Positions 18,518 to 26,833 of a stretch of 64,000 nt of DNA are shown here, one piece after another (the first letter of the stretch is position 1; every line of letters starts with the position of its first letter). The position numbers and the translations under genes were made by a program. The notes under the pieces are model-generated. The model was given only the letters and a program-made list of their open reading frames with translations, searched no databases and was not told where the DNA came from. This DNA comes from Litchfieldella xinjiangensis (GTDB lineage Bacteria; Pseudomonadota; Gammaproteobacteria; Pseudomonadales; Halomonadaceae): contig NZ_JPZL01000002.1 of the NCBI RefSeq assembly GCF_000759345.1, positions 806,001-870,000 of the forward strand, read 5' to 3'.

Positions 18518-21310
18518 TCATTCGCTATCAGTGACTTGCTGCTCACTTGCCGCCTGAAGGGCGCGATCGTCGGTCAGCAGTTGACGTAGTGTTTCAACGG
18601 CCATTTGACCTTGGCCCTCGAAAACGCCATCGAGCCAGATCAACGCTTGCTCGCGATTCGCCTGCTCCAGGCCACGTGAACTCAGGTATGCTTCGGCCAG
18701 CGAAATACGTGCGCTCCGGTGGCCTTGGACAGCTGCCTGGAAAAGGTAATTGGCTCCTTTCTCAAGATCCTGCTCGATATTCTCGCCACGCAGGTACTCG
18801 CGTCCCAGGGTGGCTTGGGCGCCGGAATGGCCTTCCTCGGCTGCTGCCAGCAACAATTCATGCCCACGCTCGACGTCCTGTGCCATGGCGCCTTCGCCAC
18901 GAATCAGGGCGCGTCCCAGGCTGGACCGGGCGGCAAGACTGCCCCCTTGGCTGGCTCGCTCGTACCAGCGCTTGGCTTGCTCGGCGCTCTGCTCGACGCC
19001 GTTGCCTTCCTGATAGGCCTGGCCGAGAAGATGCGCGGCGTGGGGATTGCCGCTATTGGCAGCGGCAGTCAGATACTCGACGCCTTTCTCGGAATCCTGT
19101 TCAACGTGCTGGCCTTGGAGATAAAGCTCGCCGAGCGTAAGCCGGGCGCCGCTATGGCCGCTCCTGGCAGCCTGTTGCAGCAACTCAACGCCGCGTTGAG
19201 GATCGGCGCTAGTACCTTGGCCGGTCAGCAGCGCCTCGCCAAGATCAGCGCGGGCTCCGTTATGCCCCCTTGCTACGGCGGCCTCAAGATAGTTGATGCC
19301 CTGGGAGGTATTGCCGCTTTCCATATACATGCGGCCTAAGCTCGCGGCTGCGCCTGCGTGGCCTTCCCGGTGGGCCCGCTCGAGCCAAATACGCGCTTGC
19401 TCATTGTTCTGCGGCACACCCCGGCCCTCGCGATAGGCGCGGCCCAGGTCGGCCATGGCCCCCGGGATTCCGGATTCAGCGGCTTCCACCAACGCTTCGA
19501 TGTTACCGCCTTGGCCCTGTTCACGGCGGGTGCGTGCCAAGGCATCGTCGGCCGACTCATGGCCCGCATCCTGGGCCCGTTCGAGCCATTGTTGCGATAG
19601 CGCCAAGTCCTGTGGGACGCCGGTCCCTTCGCGGTAGGCGCGACCAAGCACCACCATGGCATAACCGTCACCGGCATTGGCGGCTTGCTTCAGGAGCTCT
19701 TCGCCCCGCTCGGGCTGCGACTGATTCAAGGTGCCTTCTTCGTCCGAACCGCCTTCCAGGTAGGCTTCGCCCAGCACTGTCATGGCCGTCGTGTCGCCGG
19801 CCTCGACGGCTTGCAGTAACCACTGCTCGCCCTGCTCAGGGTCGCGGGAAAGCACCTCGCCTGACAGGTAGGCCTCGCCCAAGGCGCGCATGGCCGATGT
19901 CTGTCCCTCATCGGCTGCCTGATTGAGCAGTTCGACTGCACGAACGGGATCGGGCGCCACGCCACGGCCTTGAAGATAGACCTCGCCGAGTTGGGCGGTG
20001 GCATAGGGGTGCCCTAGTTCATGCCCGCGCTGCAGGTAGTCGATAGCGATCAAAGGCTGCGTATCGACGACCTCTCCATCAAGATAAATACTGCCGAGTG
20101 AGGCCATGGCAAGCCCATCACCTTGTTCGGCGGCTTCTTCGAGCAGGCTGATTCCCCGCTGCGGATTGGCGGGCAGTGCGTCGCCTTCGACATACGCGCG
20201 GCCCAGGGTCACCTTGGCGTCCACCGAGCCTTGTTCGATGGCGGCTTGCAGCCACTGTTCGGCCTGGCCAGGCCGCGGCGTAATATTGTCCTCCTGACCC
20301 AACAGGGCCTTGCCAAGCAGGGCCATGGCATCGATATCGCCACTTTGTGCGCCCCGTTCAAGCATGTCGATGGCCTGGTCGGGATTTGATTCGAGCATGG
20401 CCCGGCCGGCATTGGTCAATGCCCCGGGATCGCCCGATTCGGCCGCCTGCATCAACCAATGTTGCTGCTGATCGGGTTGCGGGCCAAGCAGGCCATCTTC
20501 GGCATAGACACTGGCAAGCTGGGTCATTGCGCTTACTTCGCCACGTTGCGCTTCTCGTTCCAGCGCCTCGGCATAGCGTTGCGCATAGGTTTCGACTTGC
20601 TCCGGATTCTGCTCGAGCCATCCGCCGGGTTGGTGGGCTTCGGCCAAGGCAAGATAGGCTTCCGGATTGCCCTGTTCGGCCGCCTGGCGATATAGCCTTT
20701 GCGCAAGCTCAGGGTCGGCATTTACGTTCCGGCTACCCTCGGCCAGCAGATTGGCCAGTTCCAGGCCGGCATCGCGTTCCACCCCTTCGTCCAAGGCTTG
20801 CTTGAGCAAGTGATAGGCCAGAAGGTCGTTGCGTTCGACGCCCTGACCAGTCAGATACAGCTTCGCCAGATTTAAGGAAGCATGACCCAGGATAGGGGAG
20901 GGCCGGGTAATGGCCTCGCCGTAATGGTGGGCCGCTGTCTGGAAGTCCTGGTCGACCCCTTCTCCACGCTCATAAAGCTTGCCTAGTTCATGATGCGCGG
21001 GTTGAAAGTGGCCTTCCTCGATCATGTCTTCCAGCCGGCTCAGCGCTTCTTCGTAATTGCCGGCCTCGATAGCGGCCTGGGCGCGGTCGAGCCTGTCCCA
21101 GTCGGTAGAATTCATGCGAGCGGGGATTCCCCCATCGAACCATGCCTGATATTCGGAAGGCACGGGGGCGGTCGCATGCTGGGTTCTTCCAACACTGCCA
21201 GTTCCGCCACCGGTAGCGCAGCCGCCGATTGCCAGGGCCAGCGCAGCGCCCGCGACCCAACGCTGGGAGACATGCGTTCGTTCTAGCAGGGCGTGACGTG
21301 GTGTCTTCAT
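18518..21310 (-). CDS. giant Sel1-repeat (AlgK-type) lipoprotein, copy 2
   Basis: 930 residues from ATG 21310, which has an AAGGAGAG site; an in-frame start at 21343 lacks one. The lipobox AIGGC puts the lipidated Cys at residue 31, exactly as in copy 1, again followed by Ala (outer-membrane sorting expected). The head region Y-x-AWFDGG-(I/L)-PARMN is shared with copy 1, followed by more than 20 Sel1-like repeats to near the C-terminus. It follows PL14 and PL5 genes in the first module. Likely a periplasmic scaffold for the export apparatus or the lyases (inference). Confidence 0.85.
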   Translation of the reverse strand: MKTPRHALLERTHVSQRWVAGAALALAIGGCATGGGTGSVGRTQHATAPVPSEYQAWFDGGIPARMNSTDWDRLDRAQAAIEAGNYEEALSRLEDMIEEGHFQPAHHELGKLYERGEGVDQDFQTAAHHYGEAITRPSPILGHASLNLAKLYLTGQGVERNDLLAYHLLKQALDEGVERDAGLELANLLAEGSRNVNADPELAQRLYRQAAEQGNPEAYLALAEAHQPGGWLEQNPEQVETYAQRYAEALEREAQRGEVSAMTQLASVYAEDGLLGPQPDQQQHWLMQAAESGDPGALTNAGRAMLESNPDQAIDMLERGAQSGDIDAMALLGKALLGQEDNITPRPGQAEQWLQAAIEQGSVDAKVTLGRAYVEGDALPANPQRGISLLEEAAEQGDGLAMASLGSIYLDGEVVDTQPLIAIDYLQRGHELGHPYATAQLGEVYLQGRGVAPDPVRAVELLNQAADEGQTSAMRALGEAYLSGEVLSRDPEQGEQWLLQAVEAGDTTAMTVLGEAYLEGGSDEEGTLNQSQPERGEELLKQAANAGDGYAMVVLGRAYREGTGVPQDLALSQQWLERAQDAGHESADDALARTRREQGQGGNIEALVEAAESGIPGAMADLGRAYREGRGVPQNNEQARIWLERAHREGHAGAAASLGRMYMESGNTSQGINYLEAAVARGHNGARADLGEALLTGQGTSADPQRGVELLQQAARSGHSGARLTLGELYLQGQHVEQDSEKGVEYLTAAANSGNPHAAHLLGQAYQEGNGVEQSAEQAKRWYERASQGGSLAARSSLGRALIRGEGAMAQDVERGHELLLAAAEEGHSGAQATLGREYLRGENIEQDLEKGANYLFQAAVQGHRSARISLAEAYLSSRGLEQANREQALIWLDGVFEGQGQMAVETLRQLLTDDRALQAASEQQVTDSE

Positions 21311-21367
21311 GGGGTGCTCTCCTTGTCCTTTCGTTGCTGCCAATCCCTTGCAGGAGGCTCGCCGCGG

Positions 21368-22621
21368 TCAATCTCCGGATAATCCTTCAAAAGCTGCCGC
21401 TTCTTGCTGCGCTTCATCGACCACGACATTCTGCTGTACCTCAGGATCCATGAAGTACATTGTGGTGTAGCCGCCCGCACTGCGATTATAGGTAGGCCGC
21501 ACGGTCTTGATGAACTCGGCGATTCTTGGGTCGTGGAAGTGGTGCTGATAAATTTCCATCCACGAAAAGTACTGATCGTCCTTGAGGAACCCGGTGTATT
21601 GCTCGCGTGGTGCCATTTCCCCCAATTTTTCGGGATCCTCGAGTATCGACATGATGAAGTCGACGGCGTCATGGATGGTCTTGCCATCTATCTCCAGATT
21701 GTAGATGTCATACCCTTGGCGCGCGATGACCTGCATATTGGTGATCAAGTACAGCGTGGCATAGTTCTGATAGTGAGTGGCTCGCCGCCCGCGTTCGATT
21801 TCAAGCGGGAGGGCGCCTTGCTCCGTCATGTCATGCAGGGCCGAATAGATGGCGCTCACGCCGAAGCGGAACAATTCATTATCCTCGGTGAGGACACCGA
21901 TAATGCTGCCGTAGAGTGCGCGGCGGTAAAAATGGTTGTTACAGCAACTGTTTCCCTTTCCACCGGGGATCGCCATGTGTCGATGCGCCAAGCGATTGAG
22001 CCAATCCTCGACTCGCTCCCGCTCTTCTTCGAATCCGTCAAGCTCGGGGCGAACGATGGAATAGGCCAGACCTGCTGCAAAGATCATCGATTCAGTGGAG
22101 AACCACGCTTGAGGCTGGGTCGAGGCATAATAGAATTCCATCAAGGCATCGCTGCGCGCCCAGTGATCAAGGAATTTTACAAGACACTCGGCATAATACT
22201 TATCATCACTGGCCAAAAAAGAGCCGGCCAGCCCCGAGACGGTATCCTCGAATTGGAAGAGAGGCTCAGTAGCGAGTTCCCATGCTTGTGGGCTTGGATA
22301 ATAACCCGGCACCCTCAGGCGTGTGGTGATCGGGGGGAGCGAAAGCACCTGACTGCAGCTGGGGCCTTGCTGCAACTCATCTCGTTCCTGAAGGAGAATG
22401 GAATTGCTGGTTTCAGCCAGCAGCTCCTTACGTGCTTCTACGTCGAAATAAGAAGCATCGGGATTATTCACGGTATAGTCGGACAGGTCGAGTTCCTGGC
22501 GTTCTTCCAACGTCAATGCGTGGCTCGATCCGATGCCGCAGAGCATGATGAAAAGAACCGTTGAGGCTGCCGTACCGAGGTGGGTCAGGGCGGTACATGA
22601 ACGAGGTGTTAGCAAACCCAT
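21368..22621 (-). CDS. PL5 family (AlgL-like) polysaccharide lyase, copy 3
   Basis: 417 residues from ATG 22621 (GGAAG eight bases upstream). A signal peptide runs to about residue 35 (SSHA). Catalytic motifs: Asn229-His230 in SCCNNHFYRR, Arg277-Arg280 and Tyr284 in ERGRRATHYQNY. The sequence LTLEERQELDLSDYTVNNP at the mature start is nearly shared by all three copies. Within the cluster this copy lies nearest to the polymerase genes. In alginate producers the PL5 lyase clears polymer from the periplasm and is part of the export complex; the same role is proposed here. Confidence 0.87.
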   Translation of the reverse strand: MGLLTPRSCTALTHLGTAASTVLFIMLCGIGSSHALTLEERQELDLSDYTVNNPDASYFDVEARKELLAETSNSILLQERDELQQGPSCSQVLSLPPITTRLRVPGYYPSPQAWELATEPLFQFEDTVSGLAGSFLASDDKYYAECLVKFLDHWARSDALMEFYYASTQPQAWFSTESMIFAAGLAYSIVRPELDGFEEERERVEDWLNRLAHRHMAIPGGKGNSCCNNHFYRRALYGSIIGVLTEDNELFRFGVSAIYSALHDMTEQGALPLEIERGRRATHYQNYATLYLITNMQVIARQGYDIYNLEIDGKTIHDAVDFIMSILEDPEKLGEMAPREQYTGFLKDDQYFSWMEIYQHHFHDPRIAEFIKTVRPTYNRSAGGYTTMYFMDPEVQQNVVVDEAQQEAAAFEGLSGD

Positions 22622-22660
22622 TGATGTGTCTTCCGAATAGGGGGTCGTCTCGAGGAGAAC

Positions 22661-22683
22661 CGCCGCGCTAGATCAGCGCGGCG
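22661..22683 (-). other. hairpin overlapping the PL14 copy 2 stop codon
   Basis: A 9-bp stem, CGCCGCGCT with AGCGCGGCG, five-base loop. It spans the stop codon of PL14 copy 2 (22673-22675). There is no T-run. It may protect upstream mRNA or reduce translation coupling to PL5 copy 3. Confidence 0.4.
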
Positions 22684-23572
22684 CGTAGAAGCGAAAAGCG
22701 GCAAAATCGATGGTCTGGTCCCGGGGCGTCCGCCACTCTTCACCATGGCCACCGAAAAAGGTGGAGAACATCATCCCGTCGATAGTCAGGCTGGGAGTGG
22801 TGCGGTAGACAATATTGCTTTGCTCGAGCACCGGTCGACCATCGATCCAGACGCGAGCAATGCCGTCTGACTCTCCAGGGGTGTTGAGTACGACTTCTTG
22901 CTCGACGGTCACCCACTGGCCAGAGGGAAAGACCCACTCCCCGCGGCCTACGGAATCGCCATAATCGTCTTCATCGCTCTGGCTGGCGACATACTCGTAA
23001 AGTTCGCCCTTGCCGTTCTCCCGCCACATGAAGCGCATCGAGAACCCTTCGTCGCCTTCGGCGGTTTCACCGCCACTTGGGCTATTGCCTCCGTAGAGAC
23101 CTGGTAGCTTGCCACCCTTGACGTAATCGAAGCCGTACTCGAAGCGAACCTGGTATTGCAGGCAGGCGCGGTCATCAAGAGACGGGACATCGGCATAGAA
23201 CCCTGCGCCGCCTTCCTCGGTATCGCCCGGAGAGGAGGTCCCTTCGGGATAGAGCACTCTGAAGCCAGGCTCGCCCAGGCCTGTCTCACTGGGGGAGAGA
23301 ATTTCCACATTCTTGTCTGTCCCCCAATCGCGCTTGGTCTGGAAGCCTTCTCGAATCGCCTCCTGCGCATCGGCCAAGCCCATTGCGGGCTCGGGACTGC
23401 TGACTTGCGTATAGCGCTCGGAGCATTGAGCCACGGTCGGGGTGGACAACTGCGCTTCATCCTCGCCTTCGTCGGCCTGAACCGACAGGCTGGTCAGTGC
23501 AACAAGCGCTAGACTCGATAACATGACTTGGCTACGGGCCGGCCGTAGTAATGAATGTTGGCTGTATTTCAA
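22673..23572 (-). CDS. PL14-like (jelly-roll) polysaccharide lyase, copy 2
   Basis: 299 residues from TTG at 23572, chosen because AGGAGAG lies eight bases upstream and the resulting N-terminus is a proper signal peptide (SSLALVALTSLSVQA); the next ATG (23524) would remove its basic part and has no site. The core shows YVKGGKLPGLYGG, GFSMRFMWREN, GELYEYVA, WVTVEQEVVLN and the ending DFAAFRFYA, closely matching copy 1. It is a predicted secreted polyuronate lyase; glucuronate specificity is inferred from the nearby UDP-glucose dehydrogenase and known PL14 activities. It lies 64 bp after the copolymerase gene, with a hairpin between them. Confidence 0.8.
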   Translation of the reverse strand: MKYSQHSLLRPARSQVMLSSLALVALTSLSVQADEGEDEAQLSTPTVAQCSERYTQVSSPEPAMGLADAQEAIREGFQTKRDWGTDKNVEILSPSETGLGEPGFRVLYPEGTSSPGDTEEGGAGFYADVPSLDDRACLQYQVRFEYGFDYVKGGKLPGLYGGNSPSGGETAEGDEGFSMRFMWRENGKGELYEYVASQSDEDDYGDSVGRGEWVFPSGQWVTVEQEVVLNTPGESDGIARVWIDGRPVLEQSNIVYRTTPSLTIDGMMFSTFFGGHGEEWRTPRDQTIDFAAFRFYAPR

Positions 23573-23587
23573 CGTGCTCTCTCCTCA

Positions 23588-23610
23588 TCGCGGTGGGGTT
23601 GCCACCGCGA
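23588..23610 (-). other. hairpin between copolymerase and first lyase genes
   Basis: TCGCGGTGG, five-base loop, CCACCGCGA, placed just before the ribosome site of PL14 copy 2. There is no T-run. It marks the border between synthase genes and lyase genes and could lower or separate expression of the lyases. Confidence 0.45.
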
Positions 23611-23636
23611 CGTAGTAGGTGAGTTTCGTTCAGGGG

Positions 23637-25208
23637 TTAGCCTGCTTCTTCATCGGATTCGTTGACGGCGGTCTTGTATATCTCGTCGACGAATGACACC
23701 ACGCTGCTAGTGCCTTGCCAGATCCATTCGGACATGGCGCTCAATACCGGGGTTTCGGCGAAGCGAACATCAACCGGCTGACCGACGGACTCGGGCGGAA
23801 GCGGCTCCTCGGGAACCAGAAGTACACTGGCAACATTTTGCTGCTGGCGAACCCAGCTGGGGAAACCGGCACGCGGTTGACGCTCGATGTCGAGAGCGAC
23901 GTTACGCACCTTGGCGCGAATCGCCTCGTTTGAATTGGCCAAGGAGACGTAGGCTGTCTGCTCCGGCTCGATCCGGGCAATATCGCTCATGTGTACGAGC
24001 GCCTCGACCAGAATGTCGTCCTCATCCTCGGTACGAATGAGCGTCATGATACGCTCACTCTCATTGATGTAGGTACCATCGGCACTACTCAATGCCCAGG
24101 CCACCAGGCAATTGCAGGGGCTCGAGATCTCGTTCTGCGACATCCGCGCCTGAAGGGCACTGATCCGCGAGCTCTCGTAATCGCGAGCGGTCTCGAACTG
24201 TTCGATCCGGGTACGGGCAATTTCCGGCGATGCGGTCTCGAAGCTGACTGTCTCGCCGCTACCTGGCTGTGCCGAGTTGGCCAGGCTGACCTGTTCGACC
24301 CCAGCATTATTCAGGCTTTCCTGGAGGTTCTCGATCAGCTGCGAATTGTAGCGATGCGACGCTTCCGCCAGGATCAGGTCAGACTGTAGATCGCTGTTAT
24401 TGACCGAGGTCAGGTACTGGTCGCGTTCCACGCGATCGCCGGCTTCGAGATTATGCTGCTCAAGAATCCCCGGCCCTGGAGCGCGAATATCGATACGTGG
24501 TGCGGTTACCGCGGCGAAGCTCGGCTCGATGAGCATGAAATTGCGGTAGACCGTTGCTGCAGCCACCAATGCAAGGATCCCGGCAGCCGCAAACAATGCG
24601 ATATAGCGCCCCCAGGGTTTGGGAGGCTGGCTGACAGGCGGAGTCGAGCGCCGTGTGTTGCTTCGCTTGCGAGGGGTCTGCGGATCCTGGCCGCCCACCA
24701 TGTCTTCGATGCTGGCATGGTGCCCGCTCAGATAAGCACGAATGACACGTCTCAGCACTTCACGTTGTGGCGCTTCGATCGAGGTGATCTCGAACGCGTT
24801 CTTGTATGCCTGCCCATCGTCGGTAGGTACGCTGCGTACGCAACGCGCCTGCACGGGTACGTTGAATTCCGCAGATCCCGCTTCCAGTAGAAGTGAGATA
24901 TCTACCGGGGTTCCCGGCTCAAGCGCTTCTTCGCTATAGAGGGCAAAGCCTCCCAGGGCAAGATCGCCGCCTGTCAGCACCCGGTCATCCGGCATCTTGG
25001 CATGGAAGGGCGGCGATAGGCGTACGTGGCGCCGCTCATCGCGCCGTTCATGCTTCAGGAAATCCTCCCGAGACTGGGCGGCAGACTCGTGTTTCTCATT
25101 GCCGGGAGCTGCCGTGTTCTGCTGTGCCCCGTCCTTGCGACCACCCTGGCCCAAGGTCGGCTCAGTACGGTTTTCACCGTCACTATTGGGATGATTATGT
25201 TCTGTCAT
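23637..25208 (-). CDS. Alg44-like copolymerase: PilZ domain, membrane anchor, HlyD-type periplasmic domain
   Basis: 523 residues (Pseudomonas Alg44 is about 390), with an AAGGAGAGG site. Order: a charged disordered N-terminus (1-52); a PilZ domain with RRHVR at 59-63 and DLALGG at 82-87, fitting the RxxxR and (D/N)x(S/A)xxG c-di-GMP motifs; one membrane segment (about 201-221); then a membrane-fusion-protein region with a long predicted coiled coil (about 275-360) and a C-terminal tail. In alginate synthesis Alg44 binds c-di-GMP and activates the polymerase Alg8. The adjacent Alg8-like gene supports the same pairing. Extra N- and C-terminal segments are unlike classical Alg44. Confidence 0.88.
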   Translation of the reverse strand: MTEHNHPNSDGENRTEPTLGQGGRKDGAQQNTAAPGNEKHESAAQSREDFLKHERRDERRHVRLSPPFHAKMPDDRVLTGGDLALGGFALYSEEALEPGTPVDISLLLEAGSAEFNVPVQARCVRSVPTDDGQAYKNAFEITSIEAPQREVLRRVIRAYLSGHHASIEDMVGGQDPQTPRKRSNTRRSTPPVSQPPKPWGRYIALFAAAGILALVAAATVYRNFMLIEPSFAAVTAPRIDIRAPGPGILEQHNLEAGDRVERDQYLTSVNNSDLQSDLILAEASHRYNSQLIENLQESLNNAGVEQVSLANSAQPGSGETVSFETASPEIARTRIEQFETARDYESSRISALQARMSQNEISSPCNCLVAWALSSADGTYINESERIMTLIRTEDEDDILVEALVHMSDIARIEPEQTAYVSLANSNEAIRAKVRNVALDIERQPRAGFPSWVRQQQNVASVLLVPEEPLPPESVGQPVDVRFAETPVLSAMSEWIWQGTSSVVSFVDEIYKTAVNESDEEAG

Positions 25209-25250
25209 GTGTCCGCCTCTCCTTGCTTAGGTTGCTTGGGCGTCAATGCG

Positions 25251-26822
25251 TCAATGCGGGAACAGTCCCCAATTCTGCAGTATTTCCAACGACATCATGT
25301 CGGGTGGCAACAGCACGCCTGTAGTCAAGATCAGTATGAAGACTAAGCAACTGACTGCGAGGCCATGTAGGAAGTTGCCCATGCGACGTTGCCGCTTGAC
25401 AGCTTTGGGGTCGTCGGGCTCGCCTGCGGAAATCCCTTGCCGCGACCACTTCTGGCGATTGAATCGGAAACTTACATAAATCTTGAGTAGCGCTCCGCCG
25501 ATCTGGTTGTAGTAGAGCAGCGGTATCCACGTGAAGCTGAACCGCCCGTGTTGCCAGGCCAGCACCAGCGTCGCGATCGTTCTCGTGAACATAATCCACA
25601 ACAGATACGCGAAGATGAACGATGGGCGGATGAATAGCGTCACCAGGATCGCGACGGTCGGCCCCACTAGCGTAGTCCACATCGAAATACGCTGATCGAC
25701 CAGACTCCACCAGGTGAACATGCCCATTGGGCGAGGCCCCAGCTTGATGGCCCGGCCACTGGTGCGCAGCATGTTGCCGTACCAGCGCTTCATCAAGTCG
25801 AGTGTCGAACTGAAAAAACGGTGTCGATCCGGCAACTCCTCGAAGCCCGTAACATAGACATCGGGGATGTAGCGCATCTTCCAGCCACGTTGCAGTAGCC
25901 AGTACCACGTCGATTTATCATCGCCCGACAGGAACTTGAAATTCCCGAAGCGCCAATGTTCGACGTGATCGCTCTCTACTAGTTCAATGAAGCTGGGTTG
26001 CGTCGCCAGGTCGGCCCGGAAAGCGCTATAGCGCCCGGTAAGAACCAGCAGACGTCCCGACAGCGACATCGAGCTCATCATCAGATGGCGCTGCGCATAG
26101 CGCAGGTCATACCACTCCTTGGTGGCATCGTTGCCAGTGACAACGGCGTTATTGTTGGTCGTGATCGCACCCAGGTCATTCTGAATCATGAAGAACGACA
26201 GCGAATGCTTGAACGTGCCTGGCTCGAGGCGAATGTCGCCATCCATCGAAACCAGCAGCGACCGTTCCGTCGGCATGCACCGAGAGATCGCACGAAGCAC
26301 TTCAGCCATGGCCGAGCGCTTGCCATCCCCTTTCTGGAACATGTACCGGACCTCGACATTCTCCGGCCAACCATTGTCATCCAACACATGATCGATCACG
26401 TCGATATCGGAACGATCCGATATTGCTGCGAAGACTGTGGTCGGCACGCCGAAATCAACGGCCTCACGGATCAGAGCGTCATACACCATGAAGCTGGTTT
26501 CGGGATCGATGCGAAAAGACGTGCAAAGCACGTACAGTGCATCGGGCTGATCCACTTCACTGGCGGCATCGGCTTGGGCGCGCAGCGGTGGAAACACCTT
26601 GCGGTTGTACCAAACCGAACGTGTAGCCTGAACGAACCACCACGAATAGCGCCAGATGCCGATGAAACCGATCACAAAGAAGAACTGCTTGGATTCCGGC
26701 GAGAAAATCTCGCTCGGAAGCTCCGACAGCAGCAAGATCAGCACCGACAAACCCAGCAATAGCGTGGCGACCTCCGTCGCCCAACTGGCGACGGAGGGTT
26801 GCGGTCTTTTAGGGTGTGACAT
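25251..26822 (-). CDS. Alg8-like family 2 glycosyltransferase (exopolysaccharide polymerase)
   Basis: 523 residues. Two N-terminal membrane segments (about 15-35 and 46-66) precede a cytoplasmic GT2 domain with DGD at 194-196, QKGDGKRSAMAEVLRAI (about 163-179), GDDKSTWYW (300-308) and RWYGNMLR (346-353). Several C-terminal membrane segments follow (about 385-505). The GDGKR-AMA, GDDKSTW and WYGNMLR motifs are those of Alg8, the alginate polymerase, rather than cellulose synthase. It is expected to polymerise a uronic acid from a nucleotide sugar and pass it across the inner membrane. The donor is probably UDP-glucuronate, given the gene 11 bp upstream (inference). Confidence 0.88.
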   Translation of the reverse strand: MSHPKRPQPSVASWATEVATLLLGLSVLILLLSELPSEIFSPESKQFFFVIGFIGIWRYSWWFVQATRSVWYNRKVFPPLRAQADAASEVDQPDALYVLCTSFRIDPETSFMVYDALIREAVDFGVPTTVFAAISDRSDIDVIDHVLDDNGWPENVEVRYMFQKGDGKRSAMAEVLRAISRCMPTERSLLVSMDGDIRLEPGTFKHSLSFFMIQNDLGAITTNNNAVVTGNDATKEWYDLRYAQRHLMMSSMSLSGRLLVLTGRYSAFRADLATQPSFIELVESDHVEHWRFGNFKFLSGDDKSTWYWLLQRGWKMRYIPDVYVTGFEELPDRHRFFSSTLDLMKRWYGNMLRTSGRAIKLGPRPMGMFTWWSLVDQRISMWTTLVGPTVAILVTLFIRPSFIFAYLLWIMFTRTIATLVLAWQHGRFSFTWIPLLYYNQIGGALLKIYVSFRFNRQKWSRQGISAGEPDDPKAVKRQRRMGNFLHGLAVSCLVFILILTTGVLLPPDMMSLEILQNWGLFPH

Positions 26823-26833
26823 GAGTGTCCCCC

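Noticed and set aside
13061-21310. CRISPR-like or tandem DNA repeat array in the Sel1 genes
   Set aside because: The periodicity is at protein level (about 36-residue Sel1 repeats) with diverged DNA; there are no constant repeats with unique spacers.
25251-26822. Cellulose or hyaluronan synthase
   Set aside because: The GDGKR-AMAEVLRAI, GDDKSTW and RWYGNMLR motifs and the adjacent PilZ/HlyD protein fit Alg8 better; no BcsB/BcsC-like genes follow.
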